Counted from the stretch's first letter, positions 1 through 7,424 are shown. The stretch is 12,571 bases of DNA from JACCWM01 sp040393065 (GCA_040393065.1 JBEBUW010000123.1:1-12571), one strand, 5' to 3'. The notes: a model not told the origin generated them from the letters alone. Translations and numbers: made by a program.

Positions 1-183
1 CAAGTGCGCAAAAATTCTGGCAGAAAATTATAGAAAATTCTGAATTTACAGAAATCTCTATAAATTTCTGTCTTTTCAAGAACTGTTCTGTCCAGGCCGG
101 CCGGTCCTGGAATTTTCTACATTTCTACGAATTTGGGCCGGGCCAGAATTTTCATCAAAGAATAGTCTATGAGATCAGGAAGC
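1..183. other. AT-rich low-complexity noncoding stretch
   Basis: No convincing gene is seen. The sequence repeats short words such as AGAAAATT/AATTTTCT and CCAGAATT. It contains a perfect 8-bp inverted repeat, ACAGAAAT (48-55) and ATTTCTGT (64-71), separated by 8 nt and followed by a T-rich stretch. A GC-rich block with CCAGG...CCTGG ends around GGCCGGCC lies at 92-110. The 48-80 stem could be the terminator of a gene lying left of the window, but it is AT-rich and the call is weak. Confidence 0.4.
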
Positions 184-330
184 ATGGAAACTTCGGCCAG
201 AATTGGCAGTTTCAGACCCGGCAGTTCTAAAACCGGCAGTTCCAGCCCCGGCAGTTCTAAAACCGGTAGCTTCAGACCAGGCAATTCCAAAACCGGTAGT
301 TTCAGAACCGGTAGTTTCCGGCCGACTTAA
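169..330 (+). CDS. Possible small Gly/Ser-rich repeat ORF (doubtful)
   Basis: An open frame from ATG at 169 (second ATG at 184) to TAA at 328-330 would give 53 residues. Most of it consists of five-residue units of the kind GSSKT, GSFRP and GSSSP, encoded by the 15-bp array. An AGGA at 177-180 sits only 3 nt before the ATG at 184, which is too close for a good ribosome binding site, and no promoter is evident. No family is recognised. The open frame may simply be a by-product of a tandem repeat whose unit length is divisible by three. Confidence 0.13.
   Translation: MRSGSMETSARIGSFRPGSSKTGSSSPGSSKTGSFRPGNSKTGSFRTGSFRPT
205..323. repeat. 15-bp tandem repeat array, about 8 units
   Basis: Eight adjacent 15-bp units (the last is 14 bp) begin with GGCAGT, GGTAGT or close variants and end in AACC, ACCC or CCCC. 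A representative unit is GGCAGTTCTAAAACC (220-234). Units start at 205, 220, 235, 250, 265, 280, 295 and 310 and differ by a few substitutions. Because 15 is a multiple of three, the array stays open in one frame and reads as degenerate five-residue Gly-Ser repeats. There are no unique spacers, so this is a minisatellite-like tandem repeat and not CRISPR. Confidence 0.85.
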
Positions 331-630
331 GTCTGGTCTGTCACTCCCCTAAAACTTCGGACCTGATTGAGACTGCCTTGAAAAATCAGTCTTAGAAAGT
401 TTTGTGCGAATACGGGCCAGCCTCGCGGAATCGTGTTCAAATAATTTTGATCTATCGTCAAAATCAAAACCCGCGGGGCGTTGGTGTTTGCAAAGGTGCT
501 CTGGAGGATGGAGGTTTGCAGCGCGACGGGTTCGGCAGAACAGGTACAACATGTTATGGGGTTCTTGAGAGCATTTTCACAGGGCACGGGATTGGTCCCG
601 ACCCTTTCCAATGATTGAATCGGGTGACCT
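331..630. other. 300-bp gene-free leader upstream of the hydrolase gene
   Basis: Open frames on both strands here are short, lack recognisable motifs and partly overlap the start of the next gene. The stretch has a perfect 7-bp inverted repeat, ATTTTGA (444-450) and TCAAAAT (458-464), with a 7-nt spacer, and an 8-bp palindrome AACATGTT (548-555). Either could be an operator or a small hairpin, but nothing identifies a regulator. No clear -35/-10 pair is visible. Confidence 0.4.
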
Positions 631-1599
631 ATGAAACCATCAGTATTGATGACAGATCCGCGCCATTTCCAGATTAAGGGCGGCGCCAATCCTCATACGC
701 GGCTGGCGGATAACAGTCTGAAGCGTGTGGATATCAAAAATGTGTGGCCTCAGTGGCATGCGTATGTGGATGCGCTGCTGGAAGGCGGTGTCGATGTGTA
801 TGTGGTCGATGCTGCAGAGGATTTAACCGGCATGGTATTTGCGGCAAACGCCGGCTTCTTGCAGGGGCGCGCGGAGAAAAAATTTTCGCGGGACAAGGTG
901 TTTTATCCCAGTCATTTCATGGTGGCGCATCGTCGGGCGGAAAGTCCTGTGTTTGCATCGTTCATGAAGAATTTTGGATTTACGGTGGCCGAATATGCGG
1001 AAACCATGCGTTTTGAGGGGGAAGCTGACGGGTATCCGATCGGGCGCGGCAAGCAATTGCAGTGGGTGTTTACGCACGGTTTTCGAAGCGATGCTGTGGT
1101 CGGGGACTGGCTCGAAAACGAGCTGGTGAAGCGCCCTGTCTTGAAGTTGCAACTGACCGACGCGCGTTATTACCACGGCGATACGCTGTTGTGTGATCTG
1201 GGCGGTCCGCTCATGGCGTGGCCCGGCGGGTTTGATGAAACTTCGCGCGCGCGACTTGTGGAAACGTTCGGGGATCGACTGCTTTTGCTGGACGATGAAG
1301 AGGCCGCGACGTTTGTCGGTAATTCTTTTTATGTCGAAACCACGCAGGGGCGTTTGTTGTATTCGCCGGCCACAATTTTGGAGCGGACGCGGGCGCGGAT
1401 CGAAGCTCTCGGCGTTCGGGTTGTTGCGGTGGACATCGGCGAGTTTTTTGGCAAGGGCGGTGGCGGCCCGAAGTGCATGGTGTTCAATCTGGGTGAGGTG
1501 GATAGGAACGAAGCGGAGCTGACCGAGGAGCAGCGTGCGTTTCGCAAGAGCCGCCACGTGCTAAGCCTGCGGGAAGCGGGGCAGTTTCCGGGAATATGA
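631..1599 (+). CDS. DDAH / arginine deiminase-fold amidinohydrolase-like protein
   Basis: The 322-residue protein matches the fold of dimethylarginine dimethylaminohydrolase and related amidinotransferase-family enzymes, which attack guanidino substrates through a cysteine. In order it shows the N-terminal 'MTDPRHFQIKGGANPH' strand and substrate loop (7-22), 'GMVFAANAG' (67-75), the acidic 'FEGEAD' motif (128-133), 'YYHGDTLLCDL' with the expected catalytic His182, 'VGNSFYV' (229-235), and a glycine-rich loop with the expected nucleophile, 'GGGGPKCMVFNL' (Cys282). No signal peptide is visible, so it is probably cytoplasmic. Start 631 is preceded by GGGTGA with short spacing; the ATG at 649 would cut into the first conserved strand. 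Exact substrate (methylarginine, arginine or other) cannot be told from sequence. The gene stands alone between two related repeat arrays and converges on the glyoxalase-fold gene. Confidence 0.85.
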   Translation: MKPSVLMTDPRHFQIKGGANPHTRLADNSLKRVDIKNVWPQWHAYVDALLEGGVDVYVVDAAEDLTGMVFAANAGFLQGRAEKKFSRDKVFYPSHFMVAHRRAESPVFASFMKNFGFTVAEYAETMRFEGEADGYPIGRGKQLQWVFTHGFRSDAVVGDWLENELVKRPVLKLQLTDARYYHGDTLLCDLGGPLMAWPGGFDETSRARLVETFGDRLLLLDDEEAATFVGNSFYVETTQGRLLYSPATILERTRARIEALGVRVVAVDIGEFFGKGGGGPKCMVFNLGEVDRNEAELTEEQRAFRKSRHVLSLREAGQFPGI

Positions 1600-1604
1600 A
1601 ACTG
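1582..1604 (+). other. Inverted repeat straddling the hydrolase stop codon
   Basis: CAGTTTC (1582-1588) and GAAACTG (1598-1604) are perfect 7-bp arms with a 9-nt loop; the TGA stop (1597-1599) lies at the loop/stem border. No U-tract follows, so it is not a standard intrinsic terminator. A DNA palindrome TGCAAA-A-TTTGCA follows at 1614-1626. Confidence 0.5.
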
Positions 1605-1630
1605 TAGAATGTGTGCAAAATTTGCATAAA

Positions 1631-1930
1631 ATACCTTTCGAAGTGCCCGGCAGGTCTGAACGCCGGTGCATGATGCCTTCCGAAGTGCCCGGCAGGTCTG
1701 AAAGTCGGTGCATGATGCCCTCCGAAGTGCCCGGCAGGTCTTAATGACATTGCACGATGCCTTCCGAAGTGCCTGGCAGGTCTGAATGCGGGTGCACGAT
1801 GCCGTCCGAAGTGGCCGGAAGGTCTTAATGACATTGCATGATGCCTTCCGGGCTGCTCGGAAGGTCTCAATGACATTGCATGATGCCTTCCGGGCTGCTC
1901 GGAAGGGAGTTTTCAATTTGAAAAGTGCCT
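1631..1930. repeat. 42-bp tandem repeat array with hairpin-forming units
   Basis: Six contiguous 42-bp units start at 1631, 1673, 1715, 1757, 1799 and 1841. A seventh, diverging unit starts at 1883, and a fragment (TGCCTTCCGAAG) follows near 1926. Each unit has a conserved core of about 28 bp (ATGCCTTCCGAAGTGCCCGGCAGGTCT-like) and a 14-bp tail of two kinds: GAAxxxxGGTGCAT-like in units 1, 2 and 4, and TAATGACATTGCAT-like in units 3, 5 and 6. The core can pair CCTTCCG with CGGCAGG/CGGAAGG across a 7-nt loop; pairing is perfect in units 6 and 7. The array occupies most of the gap between two convergent genes. It may act as a two-way transcription barrier or be a neutral minisatellite. Confidence 0.85.
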
Positions 1931-1987
1931 TCCGAAGCGCATTCTAGAAGGGCGATCGTGAAATGGCAGGTAGAACCTGGTTGTGGG

Positions 1988-2431
1988 CTATTCGCTCGGG
2001 ACGGGGAGGGGTTTGAGGGGTTTCGCGGTGGTTTTTGGGGATAGGACGGGGGGCGACTTTTCGATGGGGTAGTGGCTGATGGCGACGCGGTTGCCTTCGG
2101 GATCACGGGTGTAGGAGGTGAAGTCGGTGCGGGATTCGATGGGATGGCCGGCGTTTTCAAGTTGTGTTGCCAGGGCAGCGTGCTCGTCGGGCGTAACGGT
2201 GACTGCCAGCAGGAAGGGGCCCGGGGCGATGCCGTCCACATGGCGTGGGGGCTGCGTGGTGTGCTCGATCATCAAAACGGCGTGGCTGCCGAGGTCGAGC
2301 CAGATGGAGCGTAACGTGCCGTCGGGGTAGTGATGGCGTTTGTTTTCGCGTAAGCCTAGCTGGTCGCGGTAAAAAGTGGCGACGCGTTCGACGTCGTGCG
2401 CGCCGAGCGCAAGGTGATGTAGCCATCGCAT
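1988..2431 (-). CDS. Glyoxalase/bleomycin-resistance (VOC) family protein
   Basis: This small vicinal-oxygen-chelate protein has two βαβββ halves. The first begins 'MRWLHHLALGAHDVERVATFY' and contains the metal-ligand candidates His5/His6 and Glu56 ('LMIEHT'). The second begins near 'FLLAVTV' and ends in the family-typical 'DPEGNRVAISHYP'. VOC proteins include lyases, dioxygenases and drug-binding proteins, and the substrate cannot be inferred here. An upstream in-frame ATG at 2482 exists, but the ATG at 2431 is preferred: it is preceded by GGCGGAG at good spacing and starts directly at the conserved first strand. The result is 147 residues. The last ~25 residues are a Pro/Lys/Ser-rich tail beyond the usual domain. 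It converges on the upstream hydrolase across the 42-bp array. Confidence 0.85.
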   Translation of the reverse strand: MRWLHHLALGAHDVERVATFYRDQLGLRENKRHHYPDGTLRSIWLDLGSHAVLMIEHTTQPPRHVDGIAPGPFLLAVTVTPDEHAALATQLENAGHPIESRTDFTSYTRDPEGNRVAISHYPIEKSPPVLSPKTTAKPLKPLPVPSE

Positions 2432-2512
2432 TTTGGGGACTCCGCCGGGGAAGGATTTGAGGCAACAAATTTTGGGGAACACAAAAACCGTGCTACATCG
2501 TTAGGCTGGTGT

Positions 2513-2529
2513 GCCTGCCCGATGGAGGC
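2513..2529 (+). other. Small hairpin in the divergent intergenic region
   Basis: GCCTGCC (2513-2519) and GGAGGC (2524-2529) can form a 6-bp stem with one bulged G and a CGAT loop. It lies between the minus-strand glyoxalase-fold gene and the plus-strand lipoprotein gene, probably in the latter's leader. The right arm includes a GGAGG that resembles a ribosome binding site but is about 60 bp from the start codon. Function unknown. Confidence 0.3.
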
Positions 2530-2607
2530 AGTACGGAGGGTGAGTTTCGCCTGTTTTTGCACACCGCACAACGCGATTGATGACGGATGTTAGATAGAGA
2601 ATCGACT

Positions 2608-4683
2608 ATGAAAGGCTTTTTCACGCATCGGAACCGTGGCCGATTGTTGTTGCTGGTGCTTGCAGCGAGTTTGTTGACGGCGTGTTCAACCGTGCCGCGC
2701 AAGCGCAGTGTAGAACTGCAATCGTTGCCGCCGATTACTGCGGCCAATGCGGATGCGCAGCGTCGTTTTGATGCTGCGGTGAAAGCGCTTGAGGAGGGCC
2801 GCTATGCAGAAGCCGAGGAAGGTTTTTTGCTGATCGGCGCGGAGTATCCGGACGATGCGATTGCGCCGATGGCCGAGCTGTATGTGGCGCGTGCGCAGAT
2901 GGGCAATCTGGAGAAGGCGTCTGCGGGTGAACAACGTTCGGCGGGGACGCGCCAGATGCTGGTGTCGTTGATGAACGATGAGAGCGTGGATGATCGGGTG
3001 CGGTTTGCGGCGCGCGCGTATTACAGTGTGGATCTTGCGCTGGCGGGCGAACAGGCGCAGGCGCTGGAGGCGTTGCAGGTCTATCCGGGCGCGTCGATCA
3101 GTCCGGCGGTGCTGAAGGGCGACCGGCTTTATGTCGGGGCGTTGATTGCGGAGAGTCTTTTTGTGACGGGGCGTCACGAGGATGCGCTGCTTGCGTTCGA
3201 ACGTCTTTTTCAGGATGTCCGGGAGAAGGTTGGCTATGCGTCGGTGGAGTCCAGGCCGGATGCCTTGCAGGAAGAGGCTGCGGAGCCGCAGCTCGATCCG
3301 GATGCGCATAGCGTTTTGCAGTACGCCCGGGCGCGCGGTTTTGAGAGTGGGGAGCGGTTGAAGGATTCGGTGGCGCAGGAGTTTCTGGCGTCGGATGTGC
3401 CGTTTTTGCGTGCGGCGGCGGGCTGGGGACTTTTGCGGCGTCAGCTTCAGCATGCCACGGAGGATTCGCAGCGCGCGGCGATGGAAGAGCTGTTCAATCA
3501 TGTGGCTGCGGATTTCATCCGGATCGACGCGGCCGAGCGTGCGGCGGAGCTTTCGTTGCAACTCGCCGCGATTGGTGGTCCGCAGCGGCTGGTGATCGGT
3601 GCGCTGGTGCCCTTGAGCGGGCCGAATCGGGTCGTGGGAAGTCGTGCGCTGGCAGGGATGTTGCTGGCGCAGCGGGCGTTTTATGAGTCTGGCGAGCCGT
3701 CGGTGACGCTGGTGATTCAGGATTCGTATGCGGGGGTGGAAGCTGGTTTTGAGGCCCTGGCCAATCAGGGCGTGGCCGCGATTGTGGGGCCGCTTGATGC
3801 TGCGCACGGGGAAACGGTATCGAGGCTGGCAAGCGCGCGGAAGATTCCGGTGTTGAGTATGGTGGCCGAGCCGTTGCCGGCGCAGGAGAACCCGGAGCAG
3901 GAGATTTATACGTTTCGGAATTTCATTCATGCTGCGGCCGAGGCCCGCGCAGCGGCCCGGGCTTCGTTTGAGCACATGGAGGATCGTCGCGCGGCGATCT
4001 TGTATCCGGACATCGGCTACGGGCGGATGATGGCGGCGGCGTTTGCCGAGGAGTTTCGTTCGCTGGGCGGTCAGGTCGTGCTGGAGCATGCGTATGACCG
4101 GGCGAGTTCGAATTTTGTGGCGACAGCCAAACGGGTAGCTTCGGCAAAGCCGGATGCGGTGTATATTCCGGACAGCCCGGGCAAGGTTGCTGAGCTGAGT
4201 GCTTTTCTGGCCAATGAGAATATCTGGGGATTTTCGCCGAAGCAGCGCAAAAGCGCGCGCTCGCAGCGCACGTATGTGCACTATCTGGGCACGAGTATGT
4301 GGCACGATCCGGTGTTGCTGCGGCAGTCGAGCAATTATCTGGAGGGGGCGTTGATTCCGGTGTGGTTCTCGCCGGCGTTGAGTGCGCAGGAGTCCCAGGA
4401 GTTTGCGTCACGTTTTCAGAGTGTTTATGGGCGGAGTCCCGACAATTTTGAGGCGTTTGCGTATGACTCGGTTTCGCGCTTGCGCGCGCTATTGCTGGAC
4501 CGCGGCCTGAGTCGGCCGGATGCGCTGCGCGATGCGCTGGCGAGTGATGAGGCGTTTCGTGGCGCGACGGGTTCGTTTGTTTTTGATGAGCAGGGGGAGC
4601 CGGTGCGCAGGCTGCGGTTTTTGACGGTTCAGCAGGGGCAGATGGCCGAGTATCCGCTTTCGGTGCAGACGAACCCACGTTGA
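2608..4683 (+). CDS. LpoA/LppC-like penicillin-binding protein activator lipoprotein
   Basis: The N terminus is a lipoprotein signal: basic residues, a Leu/Val-rich core (12-23) and the lipobox LLTAC with Cys26. The mature protein begins with a helical TPR-like region (about 50-300, e.g. 'RRFDAAVKALEEGRYAEAEEGF'). From about residue 328 it shows a type-I periplasmic binding fold ('IGALVPLSGPNRVVGSRALAG', 'GVAAIVGPLD', 'YGRMMAAAFAEEFRSLGG', 'PDAVYIPD'). This two-part layout and the length (691 residues) match the LpoA family, outer-membrane lipoproteins that activate class A peptidoglycan synthases. The ATG at 2608 gives the better signal peptide; an in-frame ATG at 2587 would add seven residues. 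The stop is 9 bp before the next start, so the two genes are probably co-translated. An amino-acid ABC-type binding protein is the alternative, but no permease genes are near. Confidence 0.8.
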   Translation: MKGFFTHRNRGRLLLLVLAASLLTACSTVPRKRSVELQSLPPITAANADAQRRFDAAVKALEEGRYAEAEEGFLLIGAEYPDDAIAPMAELYVARAQMGNLEKASAGEQRSAGTRQMLVSLMNDESVDDRVRFAARAYYSVDLALAGEQAQALEALQVYPGASISPAVLKGDRLYVGALIAESLFVTGRHEDALLAFERLFQDVREKVGYASVESRPDALQEEAAEPQLDPDAHSVLQYARARGFESGERLKDSVAQEFLASDVPFLRAAAGWGLLRRQLQHATEDSQRAAMEELFNHVAADFIRIDAAERAAELSLQLAAIGGPQRLVIGALVPLSGPNRVVGSRALAGMLLAQRAFYESGEPSVTLVIQDSYAGVEAGFEALANQGVAAIVGPLDAAHGETVSRLASARKIPVLSMVAEPLPAQENPEQEIYTFRNFIHAAAEARAAARASFEHMEDRRAAILYPDIGYGRMMAAAFAEEFRSLGGQVVLEHAYDRASSNFVATAKRVASAKPDAVYIPDSPGKVAELSAFLANENIWGFSPKQRKSARSQRTYVHYLGTSMWHDPVLLRQSSNYLEGALIPVWFSPALSAQESQEFASRFQSVYGRSPDNFEAFAYDSVSRLRALLLDRGLSRPDALRDALASDEAFRGATGSFVFDEQGEPVRRLRFLTVQQGQMAEYPLSVQTNPR

Positions 4684-4692
4684 GTTGCCGCA

Positions 4693-5895
4693 ATGGATAA
4701 GAACAGGCTTGTGTCCTGGGGATGGTTGCTGGGGATTGTGCTCTGGCTGGGTTTTGCGCAGGCGGCCGGTGCCCAGGAGCCGCCGGTGGCGCAGACATCG
4801 CAGACGGAGGATGTGCCACGGGTGCCAGGCGCGGAGCCGGAAGCTGTGCCGCCGCCTTCTTCGCGTGCGTTGTCGGAATGGACGTATGAGGAACTGATCG
4901 CGGAAGGATTTGTTTTTGAGGACGCGGCTTCGGCGCAGTCTCGTGCGGTCGGAACCTTGCTGGGAGCGACGGCCGGGCTGGTATTGCGCGGAATCGGACA
5001 CTGGTATGTCGATGATTACCCGACGGCGGCAACGCTTCTGGGCGCGCAGGTTTTGAGTCTGGGCTTGCTGGGCACAGGTCTGGTGATGGGGGCCTGGGAT
5101 GAGGCGGAGTCTTCTGCGCTGGCAGAGTCTGCGATGTTTCTGGGCGCGGGATTGTTTGTTGTATCGTACGCGGTGGATGTGCTGGGGACGGCTTACAGCG
5201 ATGAGCTGGGATTGCCGACGAACAGCCTGGAGCCACGACGGCTCGGGTTGCAGTTGCGTTATATCTATATCCAGGAGGACACCCACGATCTGCGCCATCT
5301 GCTGAATGGTGAGCTGCGGGCGGATTTTCGCCGGGTTTTTGGCAACATTCGGACGGTGCAGGATGTGTATCTCAATATGGAGAGCTACGGCGCTCAGGTG
5401 GGTTGGCGTGTGTTGCAGGGGCAGAGCAATTTGACCTGGGCGGCGGTGGAGCTGGAAGGGAATTTTCAGCGCTGGAAGGGGGCGTCTCGTTATGATCGGA
5501 TGGATGCCGGGCTATTGCTCGGCGTCTCGCTCGATCTGGGCGATGTTTTCCGGCATCTGGAGAACTTTGCGGTGGGCGCGCACTTTGGTGTGGGGCAGCG
5601 GTTATTGCATCATCGGCCGGAAAACTCGGAAGAGTCTACGCGCTGGGTGCGAGGCAAAGCGTATCTGCCGATGGAATTGTTTACGCATATGAATTTGACG
5701 GAATCGCTGAATGCGCGCTTTGCGTATTCGCGTGGACGGAATCACTTTGTGCGGATCGATTCTCATGTGGAGGGATTATCGACGCTCGAGTTTGTGTATA
5801 AGAGCGCGCGCAATCTGGACCTTGTGTTCCGTGGTGAGTTTGGTGAGGGTTTTGCGCTTTCTGGTGCGTTGAATTTGTGGTTTTGGGACCGGTAG
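4693..5895 (+). CDS. Exported protein, predicted membrane segments plus C-terminal β-barrel; function unknown
   Basis: The 400-residue protein has an N-terminal signal peptide, probably cleaved after AGA at about residue 27, then a Pro/Glu-rich stretch to about 60. Residues ~85-165 hold several hydrophobic, glycine-rich segments ('LLGATAGLVLRGIGHWYVDDYPTA', 'LLGAQVLSLGLLGTGLVMG', 'MFLGAGLFVVSYAVDVLG'). From about 175 on, alternating polar/aromatic strands ('LGLQLRYIYI', 'SYGAQVGWRVL', 'LSGALNLWFWDR') suggest an outer-membrane β-barrel. No named family is recognised. It starts 9 bp after the LpoA-like gene with no obvious ribosome binding site, which suggests translational coupling. The neighbours make an envelope role likely; the barrel is an inference from strand pattern only. 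Confidence 0.7.
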   Translation: MDKNRLVSWGWLLGIVLWLGFAQAAGAQEPPVAQTSQTEDVPRVPGAEPEAVPPPSSRALSEWTYEELIAEGFVFEDAASAQSRAVGTLLGATAGLVLRGIGHWYVDDYPTAATLLGAQVLSLGLLGTGLVMGAWDEAESSALAESAMFLGAGLFVVSYAVDVLGTAYSDELGLPTNSLEPRRLGLQLRYIYIQEDTHDLRHLLNGELRADFRRVFGNIRTVQDVYLNMESYGAQVGWRVLQGQSNLTWAAVELEGNFQRWKGASRYDRMDAGLLLGVSLDLGDVFRHLENFAVGAHFGVGQRLLHHRPENSEESTRWVRGKAYLPMELFTHMNLTESLNARFAYSRGRNHFVRIDSHVEGLSTLEFVYKSARNLDLVFRGEFGEGFALSGALNLWFWDR

Positions 5896-5945
5896 AGGTT
5901 CTATGTCAGGATTGCGAACGGCCGGCTCTCCATGATAGGCAAACG

Positions 5946-5963
5946 AGTTGCGTCAACGCGACT
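5946..5963 (+). other. Hairpin in the gap before tolQ
   Basis: AGTTGCG (5946-5952) and CGCGACT (5957-5963) pair over 7 bp (one G·U) around a TCAA tetraloop. No T-tract follows, so read-through into tolQ is expected. It lies in a 107-bp gap that may also hold the tolQ promoter, although no clear -35/-10 pair is visible. Confidence 0.45.
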
Positions 5964-6002
5964 TACTGAAATCATCCGATAACATATTCGAGGCTCCAAA
6001 CG

Positions 6003-6737
6003 ATGTTCGAAGCTATCCGGGTCAGTCTGATTACTGCACAAATCGAAGCGCCGCAGAAGGGCAAAGGGGTCGTTGAAATTATGCTCGATGCGGACGGCGT
6101 CGTGCTATCGATTCTTATTTTGCTCGCGCTCTTAAGCGTGGCTTGCTGGTACATCATTGGTTACAAGTGGATGTATTTGCGCAAAGCTCGCGCGGAATCC
6201 GTGAAATTTCTGGAAGTATTCTGGCAGTCGAAACGGCTGGATGCGATTTATCAGTCGGCCGAACAGTTCGGTCGTGCGCCGGCCAGCCAGATGTTCAAGG
6301 CCGGTTATATCGAACTCTCGAAATTGAAGAATTCTGGTCAGGATGAAGCGCATGCCAGTCAGACGCAGGCCGGCGGAATGGAGAACGTCGAGCGTGCGCT
6401 GCACCGTGCAGCGACCACAGAAATGACGCAGCTTGAGAGCATGATTCCGTTTCTGGCCACGGTCGGTTCGACCTCGCCGTTTATTGGACTGTTCGGAACG
6501 GTCTGGGGCATCATGATCGCGTTTATGAACATTGGCGCGAGTGGCGCGGCCGGCATTGATGTGGTTGCACAGCCGATTGCCGAGGCGCTGATCGTGACGG
6601 CAGCCGGGCTTTTTGCGGCGATTCCGGCGGTTGTTGCCTACAACTGGTTTGCCAGCCAGATTCGGGTGCTCGATGCAGAAATGGACAATTTTGCCAATGA
6701 TTTTCTGAACATCGTGAAGCGTCACTTCTTCAAATAA
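6003..6737 (+). CDS. TolQ, Tol-Pal motor protein
   Basis: The protein belongs to the MotA/TolQ/ExbB proton-channel family and forms, with TolR, the inner-membrane motor that energises TolA. Its 244 residues show the three-helix layout: TM1 at about 32-54, a cytoplasmic stretch of about 95 residues, TM2 at about 148-176 and TM3 at about 192-216. The hallmark 'LATVGSTSPFIGLFGTVWGIMIAF' lies at 151-174 and 'IAEALIVTAAGLFAAIPAVVAYN' at 192-214. CGAGG (5989-5993) precedes the ATG by 9 nt. The position ahead of tolR, tolA, tolB and pal identifies it as TolQ and not ExbB. Confidence 0.95.
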   Translation: MFEAIRVSLITAQIEAPQKGKGVVEIMLDADGVVLSILILLALLSVACWYIIGYKWMYLRKARAESVKFLEVFWQSKRLDAIYQSAEQFGRAPASQMFKAGYIELSKLKNSGQDEAHASQTQAGGMENVERALHRAATTEMTQLESMIPFLATVGSTSPFIGLFGTVWGIMIAFMNIGASGAAGIDVVAQPIAEALIVTAAGLFAAIPAVVAYNWFASQIRVLDAEMDNFANDFLNIVKRHFFK

Positions 6738-6748
6738 TTCGGCCAGGT

Positions 6749-6765
6749 GCTTCCAGAAATGGAGC
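6749..6765 (+). other. GAAA-capped hairpin after tolQ
   Basis: GCTTCCA and TGGAGC pair over 6 bp with one bulged T around a GAAA tetraloop, 12 nt after the tolQ stop. There is no T-tract. It could stabilise or mark processing of the tolQ portion of the message; this is inference only. Confidence 0.4.
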
Positions 6766-6842
6766 CCTTCGAATGCGCGTAAGAAGTGCGGCATCAATCT
6801 GTAAAGTAACCGATCGGACACGATTCACCGTTAAGGAACACG

Positions 6843-7412
6843 ATGGGCAAATACTCAGGCGGAGGAAAGGGCGGAAAAAGTACGTTGATGGGCGACATCA
6901 ACGTAACGCCCATGGTCGACGTAATGCTCGTTTTGCTGATTATTTTCATGGTCACCACGCCGCTGATCCAGGAAGATCCGGAAAAGCGCGAGGTCGAACT
7001 GGATTTGCCGGTGACCAGAGATAATGAAAACCGGGTCAGTCCGCAGGATATCGACAAAATTATTCTGGAAATTACCCGGAATCTTGAAGTCAATATCGGT
7101 TCGGAAACGCTGGTGGATTGCAGTGAGCACAAAGAGGGCGGCGCTGCGGATCGTTTCGAGCCGTGTTTTGATACGATTGAAACGAAACTCAAAAACAACC
7201 CGAAACTGCAGGATGACGGGCAGATTTATCTGCTGGCCGACACGGAGATTCCCTACGGTTTTGTCGTGGGAACGATGGCTCGAATCCGAAAGGCGGGCGT
7301 GAACAAGCTCGGCATGATTACGAATCCTGAATACGCTGCGAATGCTTCGGCGGAGAACGTGCCTGCTTCTGGAGCGCCGGCCGGGGCTGGCAAAACAGGG
7401 AAAAAGAAATAA
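6843..7412 (+). CDS. TolR, ExbD/TolR-family motor subunit
   Basis: TolR is the single-pass partner of TolQ. Residues 1-19 are a Gly/Lys-rich cytoplasmic tail, and 'INVTPMVDVMLVLLIIFMVTTP' (19-40) is the hallmark transmembrane segment with the proton-carrying Asp26. A periplasmic domain follows, ending in 'IYLLADTEIPYGFVVGTMARIRKAGVNKLGMIT'. At 189 residues it is longer than common TolR proteins (about 140). The surplus is an insertion around 90-110 containing Cys93 and Cys108, plus an Ala/Gly/Lys-rich tail (163-189). AAGGA ends 6 nt before the ATG. The 105-bp gap after tolQ is unusually wide for this gene pair. Confidence 0.95.
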   Translation: MGKYSGGGKGGKSTLMGDINVTPMVDVMLVLLIIFMVTTPLIQEDPEKREVELDLPVTRDNENRVSPQDIDKIILEITRNLEVNIGSETLVDCSEHKEGGAADRFEPCFDTIETKLKNNPKLQDDGQIYLLADTEIPYGFVVGTMARIRKAGVNKLGMITNPEYAANASAENVPASGAPAGAGKTGKKK

Positions 7413-7424
7413 ATCTCCCTGGAG

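Noticed and set aside
92..110. GC-rich CCAGG/CCTGG block as an attachment site or terminator
   Set aside because: Paired arms are only 5 bp beyond a GGCCGGCC palindrome; no T-tract and no integrase or tRNA nearby.
402..614. 70-codon open frame on the plus strand upstream of the hydrolase
   Set aside because: No recognisable motif and no ribosome binding site; low-complexity translation.
327..689. 120-codon open frame on the minus strand overlapping the hydrolase start
   Set aside because: No signal, domain or ribosome binding site, and it overlaps the conserved N terminus of a well-supported gene.
1484..1916. Minus-strand frames giving 14-residue protein repeats through the 42-bp array
   Set aside because: They follow automatically from a unit length divisible by three. 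Two frames are open at once, and both run into the antisense of the hydrolase gene.
1631..1930. CRISPR array
   Set aside because: Units are contiguous and fully repetitive. The variable tails are only 14 bp and of two recurring types, and no cas genes are near.
2540..2593. Short GTG-initiated leader frame before the LpoA-like gene
   Set aside because: Only 17 codons, with poorly spaced ribosome binding sites and no other support.
2686..5298. Very long minus-strand open frames (e.g. 2686-4305 and 3923-5236)
   Set aside because: Antisense shadows of the LpoA-like and barrel genes, with Arg/Pro/His-rich composition and no domains.
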